Both the position numbers and the translations under genes were made by a program. Shown one piece after another: positions 22,786-33,999 of a stretch of DNA of 64,000 bases. Numbering within the stretch: the first letter of the stretch is position 1; each line of letters opens with the position of its first letter. The notes under the pieces are model-generated. The model saw only the letters and a list, made by a program, of their open reading frames with translations. It was not told where the DNA came from and searched no databases. This stretch comes from Gonocerus acuteangulatus (Eukaryota > Arthropoda > Insecta > Hemiptera > Coreidae): assembly GCA_946811695.1 (NCBI GenBank), contig OX328123.1, positions 29,800,322-29,864,321 on the forward strand, in the 5' to 3' direction.

Positions 22786-23565
22786 ACTGCGTTGTTGTTA
22801 GAATTAATTTTTGATATAATCTATTTTGTAGCCTAAATTTAAGAAGAATAATTTTCCAGTTAAAGTTATGTTTATCCTGTTGAACAAACCTCCCTCCTGA
22901 TTCTCGTTATTTTTTATGATAAACGCCCTGAAGGTTCGTATTACAGGACATTGACAGGTATGTGCCTGTTGATTGAAACATAACTGCCAATTAGAGGCAA
23001 TCATAGGAACATTGTCGAGGGTTTGTCCAATCCCCAATCACCTCCATTGTCCTCTTGTTTCAATCTTCTATCATTATCGTTGGTTTTTGTTTCATCAAAG
23101 CGACCAACGTTCTCCTTTTGTGACTTATTGCACGTACCAAGTCCTTGCATTTGGAACAAACAATCGGAACAAGCAATGCACATGCTAAAAACATTGAGGT
23201 TTCACCCATGAAAATATCTCTCTCTAAGCTTCATATTTTCGCTGAACTAAATATGAAACAAAAAGTTGTTCGTGACTCAGTAGTTGAATTTACAGTGAAG
23301 TAATGTGAAATAAGTTGTAAGTAAAGGGCTCTATGAGCTTAGCTCTGTTCCTTGCAACGAAACTAGGCAGATATCGTCTCCAACTAATGTGTTGTGTAGA
23401 AACTAAACTCGGTCTTACAGAAGAGGCGTTCTGCTCCGAAACAATTGATTCTGCTGGTGAATAATTGATTCAGCTGTTGGACCTTTTTGTAGAATCGGGG
23501 TGACAGTGACTTATTCCGTGGACATCATCCTTTTGAATAACGTAGTAAATATATTAACATATCGC
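22786..23565. other. Unassigned intergenic stretch
   Basis: Several overlapping short frames on both strands at 22973-23211 have no recognisable motif. No repeat boundaries are seen. Confidence 0.35.
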
Positions 23566-23718
23566 AGTAGTATCTCTAAAGTGACACAACTCAAAAATCG
23601 TTCACCATCAAAACTGAATGGTCCTAGCTTTAGAGCTTGAACACCAGAGGGCACTTGTGTCACTCTTCCTGCCTTAATGCTATTCCCTCTACAAAGGCAA
23701 GAGTGACAAATATTCAGT

Positions 23719-23779
<61 letters not shown>

Positions 23780-23804
23780 AGTGTGACATTTTAGAAATAC
23801 TAGC
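23566..23804. mobile_element. MITE-F copy 1, with an internal 57-base T run
   Basis: The ends are AGTAGTATCTCTAAAGTGAC and, reverse-complemented, AGCTAGTATTTCTAAAATG, forming ~30-bp imperfect TIRs that continue into ACTCAAAAA. The interior has CCAGAGGGCACTTGTGTC and CTTAATGCTATTCC, both shared with copy 2 at 54492-54720. A pure T run at 23722-23778 lies just inside the right arm where copy 2 has only TTTTATTTTG. The run is therefore an expansion of a short T tract, not a retroposon tail. Confidence 0.7.
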
Positions 23805-23983
23805 TAATAATAATGCTATTTGATAAATTAGATATTACTATTACTACTATGGATTATTTTGCATCATGGCCTTCAACGTGTATGATTTAAACAATTAGGG
23901 GAAAAAAACAGAAAAGAAAAAAGGCCTACTTCAACGTTTGTCTTAATAGGCTCGTAATGAATCAACGGAAGTGGGATTTCCTT

Positions 23984-24023
<40 letters not shown>

Positions 24024-25109
24024 GTACTTGTGTGCCCCCTTGATTTAATACCAGATAACAGTGATTTAATAACAACTTGAAACACGAGTTTGTTTACAAT
24101 TAATTATTTTGTGAATAAATTTAATGAACGGCTGTTTCTATAGGAATTTTAGAATCCTGAAGCCAAGTTCCACACCTTCCACCATTCTTCAGTTTTTAAC
24201 ATTACTTCTCCATCTAAAACTATGTGAATAATAAAACATCATAGAATATCCATTACTGCATATCTTATCTTTCGAAATAATAACTCTTTCCTGGAAAAAT
24301 GAAACTGCACTTTCTTCATTATTAATTGTTCTAAAAAGCCACTTTAAATTATGTATATATTGATAACGTGTATTGTTTTCACACATATTATTTAGGAAAT
24401 AGGATTATGATATCTAAAACTTAAATCTTATGATCATTAAAGGTAATATTCATAGAATAACTGTTATCTGGCGTAGAAACACTGTTATCGGGAACCTAAT
24501 CACGGGGGCCGATATAGTAAACAAGTACTTTTTTTAAATCTGTTCATTTTTAGATTAAACTAGAGATGCGGGTATTAACCAAATAAGACTGGGGACTCTA
24601 ACCAACGGATAACCGTCCTAAAATTCTGGATCAATTATAAGAGGCCGTTAAAATTTGCATAAATAAATTATTCCCTAGATTAACATATGACACTAAGAAC
24701 ATAATACAAAAAAATCAACGTGATAGAACTGAAACGTCACTGGTACACTAATTGTGCAAAAGATCCTAGCTGTTTATTCATATTAAAAATATCAATGAGC
24801 AAATCTATTTAAGTATATTGTAATATACAGTTTATTTCAGGCACACCCCTCAGGAATGTACCCCCTACATGGAGGGAGGGGTGGACTCCGTTCATTCCCT
24901 TCCTTCCCATCCAATATTCATCCAGGAATACATGATTGGAGCAGCTTACTCCAGGATTTACTTACTGAATTATGGGAGATTCCCTTCCGGGAAGATCCTT
25001 TTCAATGTCTGTGCTAGTCTATTCTAGAGACTCACTAAAATAAAAAACGCGGGGAAAAAGTATGAAACAAAGTACTTGAGAGGTTGCTGGCAGAGAAGGA
25101 AAGTATGCT
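23805..25109. other. Unassigned stretch with a 35-base T run
   Basis: A T run lies at 23986-24020 with no adjacent SINE body. Minus frames across it are Lys runs. The rest is AT-rich with a more balanced patch at 24840-25100. Nothing recognised. Confidence 0.4.
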
Positions 25110-25345
25110 TTGCTCCAGGTTCTCTAACTTAGGGAAACAAATGAGACCATTTTCAATGCGATATCCGTAACCGTTTTCGAGAAAATTGGATAATGCTAGT
25201 TTTTCAAACTAATTTTTGGTTTGGGTACTAAAAATAGTTGGAATCAGTTGAAATATTTTCTATGTGTTTAAAATTTATCCAAATTAAGATAATTAAATTT
25301 TGATTACCTATAGAGTTAAGGAAGTATTCGAAAGAAATATTTTTA
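25110..25345 (-). repeat. DR-1 partial copy
   Basis: Same order as the minus-strand copy at 35.6-35.9 kb: AGGGAAACAAATGAGACCATT, CCGTTTTCGAGAAAATTGG, CTAATTTTTGGTTTGGGTA, AATCAGTTGAAATATTT and GAGTTAAGGAAGTATTCGAA. The (TA)n end and hairpin are missing. Confidence 0.6.
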
Positions 25346-25375
25346 TTAACAGCAGTTATATTAACTATTTAATAT

Positions 25376-25530
25376 TTATTTGAATTTTAACATCCATTAT
25401 TATTAACTACGAATTTTGGGACGGGTTCTCTATAGGTTACCACCCTTTTCTAACCCACGTCCTTTGGCACGGAGTGATAAGTGCTCACGCCTTAACGCTC
25501 ACGGCTACCGGGCCTCCATATTTAATATTA
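25376..25530 (-). mobile_element. SINE-1 copy with an internal deletion
   Basis: Minus strand from the 5' end: GGCCCGGTAGCCGTGAGCG, TTAAGGCGTGAGCACTTATC, ACTCCGTGCCAAAGGACGTG, then a jump over the B-box region to AGAAAAGGGTGGTAACCTAT, AGAGAACCCGTCCCAAAATT and TTAATAATAATGGATG. The A box and tail are intact and the B box is deleted, so this copy could not direct normal Pol III initiation. Confidence 0.75.
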
Positions 25531-26452
25531 AACAGTTTCAGGATCAACGTCTATTTTCTGAAATATCTCATAAACGTTTCAGAAATGGACGTAACCATTC
25601 CTAAAATTCCATGTCCCAAGAAAACATTTCTAAAATAATTTTCGCTGGGAAGGTCTCTTACGGATAAATAAGTGCTTAAAACCTTGAAGTTGTTGCTTTC
25701 TTTTGAACGTTTATTTTTGTTGTTTGTGTTATTTTTGTTTTTATAATTGCTTATAGTAGTATAATATATTTTCCTGTAAAGCAGGATGCCAAAAATGAGA
25801 AACAATATTTTGTTGTTTGAAATAGGGCATTCCCAGTGGAATTCGAAACTTGTACTTTCGAAAGATAACGAAGATTTCGTGTACTTTTTCACGAAAGATA
25901 ATACTTTTTCAAACTTATAACTGTTTTGATTCCTTTACAAATGTCACTAGAGATAAGAACACAAACGCGCAAAAAAGACAAAGTTCCTGCGGTTTTATTT
26001 TATTTTATATATATTTTTTTTTTATATATGCGCACACTAATCACATGGGATCCTGTCTGATGTACTTCCGAATGACACTTTATTTAGAGAAAAACATGCC
26101 CAGGCAGTTATTAGTTCCATATGACTTTGTAAATTATGTTTTTTCATTTGGCCTTTTAAACCTCTACATAAATATGTGCCAAGTTTTGTGTAGTATTAGT
26201 GCATGGAGAGAAACTCCAACATTAATAGCGATAACTCAGACATGATATACACCGTGTTTACTAACCACCTTACACGTGCCGACAGCAAACTTTGCTCATA
26301 TGCCTCTCTCCAATCCCCTTCCTCAGCCTATAAATCTCCCGTGATAATCAATCATGATCATTTACCATCAAGCAACTCGCTATCCTCGGCTGAAATATGT
26401 CAGTTCTCCGTTAGTACACCTTGATATAGTTGCTTTTCAGGTCGAAGATTCA

Positions 26453-26456
<4 letters not shown>
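25531..26456. other. Unassigned intergenic stretch
   Basis: Open frames at 25551-25892 (minus, 113 codons) and 25850-26245 (plus, 131 codons) are the longest non-repeat frames nearby. They are Asn/Lys/Phe/Tyr-rich as expected from AT bias and show no domain I recognise. Confidence 0.35.
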
Positions 26457-26503
<47 letters not shown>

Positions 26504-26570
26504 TCTCTCTCCCTCCCTCTCTCTCTCTCTCTCACTCTCTCTCTCTCTCCCTCCCTCTCTCACATACTCT
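26457..26570. repeat. (CT)n microsatellite, interrupted
   Basis: More than 100 bases of CT repeats with CA and CCCTCC interruptions. It accounts for the Leu/Ser alternation in the overlapping open frame. Confidence 0.95.
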
Positions 26571-26672
26571 TTCTTTCTCTTGAATTCTTAATTCTTGAAT
26601 CTGTATTGTCTTCACATAAAATACTTACTGAAAGGACCAACCTTCAATGACTATCTTATGTAAAGAGAATCC

Positions 26673-27457
26673 AAGAGCCGGTAACCACACGTTTCATGAA
26701 GTGTTTTATGCACAATGAAATGTTGCTATAATGTACCTCTTGGGTAGATAAGAAGGTATATATGTGTTGCCTAAAAAAATATTTACCCAAAATACAGTTT
26801 TATTCAGAAGCCAACTATTTTTAATGTAAAATTAAGTCAATTATACAACGAATAATAAATAAGACAGACACTTTTAAGGCGTGTAACATGTAAAAAAAAA
26901 CAAAAAAAAAAAAAAACGAAATGTTTTTATTCTGGTATTAAATGAGAGTTTTATTCTCGCTGCCATTAAACCGGGACAGCTGTACAAGAGCATGTGAGCA
27001 AGAACCAATGAGAGCACAGGGAACAACCACAACTGCCCGGTGCTCTCATTCACTCTTATGGTCACACGTAGTGTATTGGAGTCTTTCATAAGCAACTTTT
27101 AATTTCATGTTTCCTGATAATTAAACCCCACAAAAGTGTCTGCCCTTTTGTATTTATTTTCAATTTGGGTTTGTTTTTGTTTTTTACATTTTAACCCGTT
27201 AAAAGTGTCTGCCTTATTAAATTAATTAAAAATTGCCTTAATTTGCAGTTTTTTTTTACATTGATGATAGTTGGCTTCTGAATAAAACATTATTTTTGGG
27301 CAATATTTTTTTGCACCTTTCCCCTATGCGCAGTTACTGGTGTTCGACGGTAAGTCTAGCCAACACATATATGCCTTCTTATCTACCTAAGAGGTATATT
27401 ATAGCAAAATTTCAAGGTGCATAAAACACTTCGTGAAACTTGCGGTTACCAGCTCTC
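26673..27457. mobile_element. Long-TIR element, copy 2
   Basis: Same organisation as 19571-20517: left arm with AGAGCCGGTAACCACACG, right arm ending GGTTACCAGCTCTC, and arms of about 200-280 bp sharing GGTAGATAAGAAGG and TTTATTCAGAAGCCAACTA. The shared middle has GAGCAAGAACCAATGAGA. It is shorter than copy 1 because the left arm lost the segment around the GGGGAAAGGTGC block. The two copies differ by many small indels, so they are not a recent duplication. Confidence 0.7.
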
Positions 27458-27888
27458 CGACTACGTACAATCCACACTTGAGAATGAGGAGGCTGCGTAA
27501 CATATTTAGTGAGGTCATTACACTCCCCTTCCAAAGGTTAATTACTGCACCAGCCGTTAGGAGATGTCAAACACACAAGGCAACATTGATGCGTTCAAGC
27601 GAGGACAAGAACTGCGTCATCTTAGAGAATGTTGTGAATTCTACTAGCTCGATTGACATATAGCTTGTAATAAAATAATTATTGTTCCTTGTACTGTAAT
27701 TTAAGACTAATTCGTTTTTATTTGTTTCCAGGTTAGTTGAACTGATTGATTAGATGGCAGTTTCGTAGAAAAGTAAGTTTAATTGTTTAACAATCTTTTC
27801 TGTGCTTCTTCATTTCATGGTGGTCAACCATGAGTAACATTGGAAGTACATCTTCTGTAGGTAGTACCTACTCGGTACACATGGTATG
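27458..27888. other. Unassigned stretch with a weak open frame
   Basis: The frame at 27433-27663 (76 codons) starts inside the transposon arm and reads LRMRRLRNIFSEVITLPFQR before a stop. No family recognised. Confidence 0.3.
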
Positions 27889-27892
27889 ATAA

Positions 27893-28522
27893 CACTGTTC
27901 TGCACGAAAATCCTCCTTCAAACCAAAACATGCTTTCTTACTGTTTTCAAATGTGCTGAACACGAATTTGAAGTCAGATTCTGTCTATCACGCACAGTTT
28001 CTTGAGAAATTCTAGTTTTTTATCCAAAAATGTGAGTTTTTTGTAAATTTGACGAATTTTTTTTGGCATCAAAACATAGTGAAAAAAATTCAAAAGCCCG
28101 ATGATTTTGAGCGCAATGAAGTATATTTGAACGAAAAAAAATTTGATGGGAATATTTCTTCAACCACTTGTAATATTCCCATCAATTTTTTTTTCGTTCA
28201 AATATACTTCATTGCGCTCAAAAAAAATTTGATGGGAATATTTCTTCAACCACTTGTAATATTCCCATCAATTTTTTTTTTCGTTCAAATATACTTCATT
28301 GCGCTCAAAATCATCGGGCTTTTGAATTTTTTTCACTATGTTTTGATGCCAAAAAATATTCGCCAAATTTACAAAAAACTCACATTTTTGGATAAAAAAC
28401 TAGAATTTCTCAAGAAACTGTGCGTGATAGACAGAATCTGACTTCAAATTCGTGTTCAGCACATTTGAAAACAGTAAGAAAGCATGTTTTGGTTTGAAGG
28501 AGGATTTTCGTGCAGAACAGTG
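27893..28522. mobile_element. Near-perfect giant palindrome, PIF/Harbinger-like foldback element
   Basis: The left arm from CACTGTTCTGCACGAAAATC to about 28135 is mirrored almost base for base by about 28285-28522. TAA lies immediately outside both ends, at 27890-27892 and 28523-28525. A 3-bp TAA duplication fits the PIF/Harbinger superfamily. Two tandem copies of an 82-bp hairpin, GATGGGAATATT with AATATTCCCATC, occupy the centre. The 130-codon frame at 28049-28441 is a by-product. Either transcript strand would fold into a stem of roughly 240 bp. Confidence 0.75.
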
Positions 28523-28697
28523 TAATTTTCAAATACAATTTTTCATTTTTTCCAAGTTTCTCCTCTTTTCTCTCAAAATCAGAGGGTGATAGAATTCTTC
28601 TGAGTTCAGATTCGGACTCAGCACACCTGAAAACATGAGAAACAGGCAAAATTGTTCAAGGGAGGGGAGAAAAGTTTTTTTTTGCAGAACAGTGTAA
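28523..28697. repeat. Diverged second copy of the palindrome's right end
   Basis: ATTCTTCTGAGTTCAGATTC, CAGCACACCTGAAAACATGA and a terminal TTGCAGAACAGTGTAA repeat, with differences, the last 100 bases of the neighbouring palindrome. TAA again follows the CAGTG end, at 28695-28697. This may be a relic of an older related element whose end was used as the target, or a tandem end duplication. Confidence 0.65.
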
Positions 28698-29596
28698 TTA
28701 AGCTTCTTACCTTAACTGATAACAACGTAATGTACAAGTCAGAAGTATTGATATACCTTATCACTATTCACCTGATCCTTTTTTTTTTTTTTTTTTTTTT
28801 TTTAATGTGTTACAAGTCAAGAGGTCATCAAACACAGAACCCCTAATCCTTATTCCCTTCACAGCTTTAACTCTTATGTAATGTTTTATTGTTAGTCAGC
28901 TTCCAGGCAGACCAAATCGCTATCGAACAACAAAAGTTTAATCTTCATCATGAGAGAAGACTCTTTGGTGTCTGAAAGAAATGTCAAAAAAATGATTACA
29001 GAAAAACTAAAGTTATCCCTCCAAACCCAGATTTTTTGTTTATTATTATTTATTTATTGTTTTTAAATTTTAGTTTACAATACTATTGACTCATAATTTT
29101 TGTATATATGGATTAATAACGTTGTTTTTTAATATATAACCATTTATTTTTTTGATATTATTGATGAATAGAATAATTTATTGATGGCTATTTATCCCTC
29201 TTGTACCATTTGCATTATTTATGATCCTTATGATTGATTATTTTTAAAATAAAAAATAAAAAAATAAACTTAGTGTACGTACTTTTGCCACTTACAGTAT
29301 TAAGGATGATTTTTCAGTTTCATATTTTTTCATGTTTCTATAATTATTACAGTAGACTGTATATTTAAGTCATCTAATTGTCAATTGAAGATTTTTATAT
29401 GCAACAATGTCCCCAGACGTTCTGGCAATTCTAAACATCATTAAACGTATAAGCTACTTTCACTAACTTCAATACATAATATGCATACATCATAAACAAC
29501 TAACCGATAATATTAATATTTTTCTTTTCATTTATGACTGATTTATTTGATTATAATGAAAGATAAATAAATACATTCTATGATTGTTTTATAAAT
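28698..29596. other. Unassigned very AT-rich stretch
   Basis: A T run at about 28779-28803 and long AT-only passages. Nothing identifiable. Confidence 0.45.
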
Positions 29597-30175
29597 TACT
29601 AGCTGTTACCCAGTGTGCCATGCTACACCTACTTTCTGTCTATGACTCACCCCGTATCAAGATCTACCTAGTTACGAAAATCAGTCAAACGATGTGAATT
29701 TGTTTTAGTTCATAATGATACCGGCAGAGGCCAGCACAACAGCACTTCATCTAACAGCCGACAGAGGCCAGTAGCAGAGCCTGCGAGTAAATAGCTCTTT
29801 TCAAAGAATAGCCAGCGCTCCTTAGTTAGGCAGTGACTGTTGAAATAAACTGCATTACATGATTATATAATGATGTCAAGTCATCATTCTAATTATCAGG
29901 AACATCAACAAATAAATTTGAGACATTATTCAAAATAGCTGTCGATTCAAAATGGCCGTCACAATCTGAATGGTTCAGTGTAGCCAATTTTTCTTGAACA
30001 AAACTTTTGACCTTTTGACCAAATTTTTAAATTTGACTATTTTGACCTAGCCTAGGAGATTTCTCGTATCAAGGCATACCTGTGTGCCAAGTTTGGAAAA
30101 TCGGCCAAACGGTGTAGATTTGTATAAGGAACAAACAAACAGAAAAAAATACAGACACGGTATATATATAGATTA
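29597..30175 (+). repeat. Dispersed-element-like segment ending in a short TA tract
   Basis: It starts ACTAGCTGTTACCCAGTGTG and ends with GCCAAACGGTGTAGATTTGT, ACAAACAAACAGAAAAAAATACAGACACGG and TATATATATAG. This layout, with ACTAGCTGTTRCCC at one end and a SCCAAACGGT...ACAGACA-(TA)n end at the other, is common to many insect interspersed repeats. No second copy in this window, so the limits are approximate. Confidence 0.45.
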
Positions 30176-30723
30176 TAATAATTGAAATAAATTCTATTTT
30201 ATGGTCAAAGGTTTAATCCATCTTATAGGATTATGAATAAATATAAAATAAATAACATTTATGCATGAGAGAATTTGAATAAGAAAATAATTATACACAG
30301 GACTAGCGTAGAATTAGAATAACTGATAAGAAATGATAACAAAGAAGCCTGCTAGTTAAAAACCCTTTGTGGTGTAGAGGCTTGTTGACAAGGCTGCATC
30401 CCCTGAGGCATGAAAGAACACTGCCCTGGTTTTCTCTGAAAGTTTTAGGGCTGGTTATATTTTCCCTTTATCCCTGAAATACAGCCAGCCCTATAGAGCT
30501 CTCCGTTGGCATATCCCTTGTTAGAAGCCCTAAATTAGTAATGAACGCATTCTCAACGCTACTGACTTCTGCCCATGAATATTACAAGTGAGATTCTTTG
30601 TACCCATTCTTTCCCTCACAAGTGTTTTAAAATTCTATTACAATCCTTTTCACAAGACTTTTATACCACACAATATTTACTCATAGTAGAATTAAACCCA
30701 ACTCGCTAAAACTAATCATCTCA
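30176..30723. other. Unassigned intergenic stretch
   Basis: AT-rich and then more balanced sequence with no recognised repeat or frame. Confidence 0.4.
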
Positions 30724-30955
30724 GCCATGGCCGTAACAAGAAAATATTTTTTGTGGGGGGACTGGAATACTAACAATCTAGAACTTGGAATAGTTAGCCA
30801 ACTAAAACGCTATTACACGCCAAAACTATTTTTTTCTGGACTCAGTGATCCTACATAATTTATTTTTAAGGTTTTTATGGCACATTTTTTCCAATTAAAT
30901 AAAAATAAAGGGAGCCCCCCTCAATACACTCACCTCACCCTCAGCTGTTGTCTTC
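30724..30955 (+). repeat. Dispersed repeat DR-3, copy 1
   Basis: Shares GGAATACTAACAATCTAGAA, CTTGGAATAGTT, CAACTAAAACGCTATTACAC, TTTATTTTTAAGGTTTTTAT and a terminal GGGAGCCCCCCTCAATACAC with copies at 36.8 and 46.8 kb. Both ends are marked by G or C runs. Confidence 0.7.
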
Positions 30956-31366
30956 AATCATACTAAAGAGCATAAGGTCTACTGCTGCTAGATCTCAGGC
31001 CTATCCCACTGCTAAACAACATTAAGGTATAGTGACATCATGCCCAAACAAGACAACTATGCAACACAGCAGTACAGAGTCTGTACTACAGACTAAGGAA
31101 CACTGACACTGGACAGCACCGCTAATAGTGCTGTAAGAGGACTTTCGCTACTAGAATGGGGTTATGTTGTTTCGTAATTCCCTGAGGATCTCGCTCGATT
31201 AATTTTCATTCAAAGGGCAAAAGATACAACTCCTGATATTTCTGCTTCATTAACCTCTTTCCCAGATAAGAACAAGATTTTCTGAGATTTCTAGTCTAGT
31301 TCTGCTTTCTGCTGCTATAAATGTCAATACTCAAAAAATAATACGGAATAAAATTGCACTCCTAAC

Positions 31367-31370
<4 letters not shown>
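30956..31370. other. Unassigned intergenic stretch
   Basis: No recognisable gene, tRNA-like box or terminal repeat. Confidence 0.4.

Positions 31371-31431
<61 letters not shown>
31371..31431. repeat. (TA)n microsatellite
   Basis: About 30 TA units without interruption. Confidence 0.95.
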
Positions 31432-31433
<2 letters not shown>

Positions 31434-31579
31434 TATAATAAGTCTTTATATATGTCCAACAAATATTGTATTACTGTCAGCAGAGCTAACTGGTTAAAAA
31501 AATGTCTTAATAAACAAATGAAGGCTGCTAGTTTTGTTGCATGAGAAAAACCATGCGCCCCACCCGCAGACAAATTCAA

Positions 31580-31835
31580 CCTTTAAGCGCGACTTTTCCC
31601 TCCCCTCATGGGGAGGAATACCGCTTATCCGGAAGTACTCACAAGAATCTTAAATACATGCGCGTTTTATGTGATTTTTTAAACAGTCATCTCATACGGG
31701 GAAATTCGTGCTTAAATGTATTAATTTCTGTGTAGGATATTGTCAGTTTCTCGTTGAAGCGCCTTAGACCTGTCCTTGCTTTGAGATTTTGTTTTACTTT
31801 TAGCGCGGTTCCTCCCTCCCCTATATTTTACATAT
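31580..31835 (-). repeat. Two DR-1 terminal hairpin fragments
   Basis: 31580-31640 carries the DR-1 end hairpin in degraded form (TTCCCTCCCCTCATGGGGAGG, GCTTATCCGGAAG). A second fragment at 31794-31822 reads TTTTAGCGCGGTTCCTCCCT. In both, the CTAAAA end motif lies on the minus strand as in the full copy at 35.2 kb. Confidence 0.5.
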
Positions 31836-31919
31836 GCTTGCATTTTTCACGAAAAATGAACAAAAAACATTAACTGATTCTTTTCAAATGACGCTAGGGA
31901 TTATTTATTTTATTTTTGT

Positions 31920-32090
31920 TTGCGTTTAACGGCGTATCATCTGTTGGTTTATTAACGCCGGGCTAGGGAATATTATTATCATTTAGTTTAAAACTGACTT
32001 TACCTGAGAGACAACTCAGTTTGTGAATCGCTTCCGTTGCGGCCCTGCCTTAAAAGTAAGAAAATAATAATAATAATAATAATAAAATAC
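31920..32090. repeat. SINE-3 tail relic and (TAA)n
   Basis: CGGCGTATCATCTGTTGGTT followed by TATTAACGCCG on the plus strand is the reverse complement of the SINE-3 3' module, strongly diverged. A (TAA)n microsatellite follows at 32068-32090. Confidence 0.45.
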
Positions 32091-32700
32091 ATTTTTTTAA
32101 TGTTAACCCTTACATTCGCAAGAAATTAATTCCGTTTACATTATTTCTGGATAACGAACATTTTTTGTTTTCGTGAATGGAGGGTAGTTGATTGGGTTAA
32201 ATAATCATCCCCCAGAAAGTGATTATTCTTCTTTCTCTATTTCCTTTGGCCCATTAGCCTTGACCCATCTCTTCATTAGTAGTTTATCTTAGGCCATTAT
32301 TTTACTTGGCTTTACTTCTTACAATGTTCTCTACTTTACCTTTAGACGTAAAGCTTGACACTTAGCTTGACACTTTCCACATTGCCTCTCTTTGGTAATG
32401 AAAGAGTTTGAGGAACTCAGTCGATTTACGTTCGGATGAAGTTCATACGTTAGTACAAATGAGTTTGACCTCGCTTCATGCGGCAGTTCTCGTTGCCCAT
32501 TTAACCTCATACTATCAATGTAAGAGGAATATGTGGTTGTGGCTAGGTTGTAAGCATTGTACCGAACATTATGAGATATACTATGAATTTACACTTTGAC
32601 TACCTCATTTTATTTTATTTTTTATTTCAGGATCTCAACTATAGTATTGCAATATTATCCTAAAACAGTTACTCTCCTCAATAACTTTCCTCTTAACGAT
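32091..32700. other. Unassigned intergenic stretch
   Basis: No repeats or coding features are recognised here. Confidence 0.4.
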
Positions 32701-32810
32701 AATTTTTTTTTTTTTATTATTATTATGGTGCGTCGACTGCTATGGCCATTGGCACCTCTTAACGATAATAATCGCAAGGGTTGACAACGATAATAATCGC
32801 AAGGGTTGAC
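32701..32810. repeat. SINE-3 tail relic followed by a 25-bp tandem duplication
   Basis: GGTGCGTCGACTGCTATGGCC then ATTGGCACC is the SINE-3 3' module on the minus strand, preceded by its T-rich tail. AACGATAATAATCGCAAGGG with TTGAC is then present twice in tandem at 32761-32810. Confidence 0.55.
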
Positions 32811-32969
32811 AAACGTAATTTCAACCGTGTAGCTATGCCTACTTTCGTTTCGTAGGGGTTGTCAACTTCTTTCAGGATTCATAGTTTGTGTTCAAGCGAA
32901 AGTTTTTTTCTTGTTCTTTACTAATTTTAACAAATCAAAGGACAATAAAAGACGGATACTAGAACGACT

Positions 32970-33183
32970 ACTGTATAGAGAACTGGAAAAACTGTTGTCA
33001 CTTCGTATAACTGAATAATATTTACACCAGGGGAACAAATTAGCTTTTGTATAAGTGAATATCACGGATAACTGAATATCGCATAAGTGAATAACTCGTT
33101 ACACAGGATTATATGGAGTTCCGCCGGGGAACGAAAAATTCTTCGTGTAACTGAATATTTCGTATAAGTGAGACTACACTGTA
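32970..33183. mobile_element. Possible pogo/Tigger-like MITE
   Basis: The right end reads TATAAGTGAGACTACACTG followed by TA. Reverse-complemented it is CAGTGTAGTCTCACTTATA, resembling Tigger/pogo ends that start CAGT. Variants of CGTATAACTGAATA and TATAAGTGAATA recur five or six times inside. The left end (CTGTATAGAGAACTGG after TA) matches only loosely, so the left boundary is uncertain. Confidence 0.4.
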
Positions 33184-33995
33184 TAAACAAAACCCTTATA
33201 TAAAGTTATATGAATCATTTTCTAGTACTGAAACATGGACATTTCTGACAGGCAATTCCGGGTTTTGTTACGAGGTTGGCAGTGCCCAAAATTGTGCTTC
33301 TGGTGGGTATTGAATAAAGCTACATATGAATATTTTTTTGAATACAATTCAATACCCGAGCCTATGGCATTGGTGAAAATGGTTCAGCCATTCATAATGC
33401 TGCCGGAAAAAAGAGCGATATTGAGTTGACAATATGTGAATAAACTGCAAGAATTGATGTGACCTTGTTTGAAGAATTGCTAACAGATTGAGGAAGCATG
33501 TTTTGGCTTATGAATTGATAAACCACGAATCAATACTACTCAACTATCCGTCCCATTACCTTCATGTAGTGAGCCTCTTAATGTTTGTAGTAGTGTAACA
33601 ATATGTAATAGATAATCGATATGTTTACATACGTCATAGCTTCATTCTTGACTTGGCTCTGATAGTGTAATGTTTACTCGCCTACCTAGGCTGTAAAAAG
33701 CTTTAATGGATTCTCTTTAGGAGGCAATGAAGGTGAAGGTAAAACTAGCCTAGTGGCGATTAAAAAATCATATTTATTGATTTCACGTTTAATATACTTT
33801 GACCTACCGCCTGTGATATATCTGTGCCTCAGAGGCAAAGGACACCATGTTGCATATTTGTAGTTGTTCAGGAGAGCTCATTTCCATAACTTTGAACTAT
33901 TAAAATTTGTTCTTTCGTTACTTATAGAAACAGTTTAAAGAAACTTTTTCACATTTTTATTCGCATTGATAGAAAATTGGAAGTACTGATCATAG
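33184..33995. other. Unassigned intergenic stretch
   Basis: A plus frame at 33235-33429 (64 codons, starting MDISDRQFRVLLRG) has no recognisable family. No repeat boundary is seen before the TTAA at 33996. Confidence 0.35.
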
Positions 33996-33999
33996 TTAA

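Noticed and set aside
23511..24085. Lys-rich minus frames
   Set aside because: Poly-Lys is the translation of 57- and 35-base T runs.
25551..26245. 113- and 131-codon frames
   Set aside because: AT-biased residue composition (Asn, Lys, Ile, Phe, Tyr), no domain, and no support from repeats or conservation.
26354..26650. Leu/Ser-rich plus frame
   Set aside because: Translation of the (CT)n microsatellite.
28049..28441. 130-codon plus-strand frame
   Set aside because: It lies entirely inside the giant palindrome; its repeated NPINFFFVQIYFIA-like segments come from the duplicated central hairpin.
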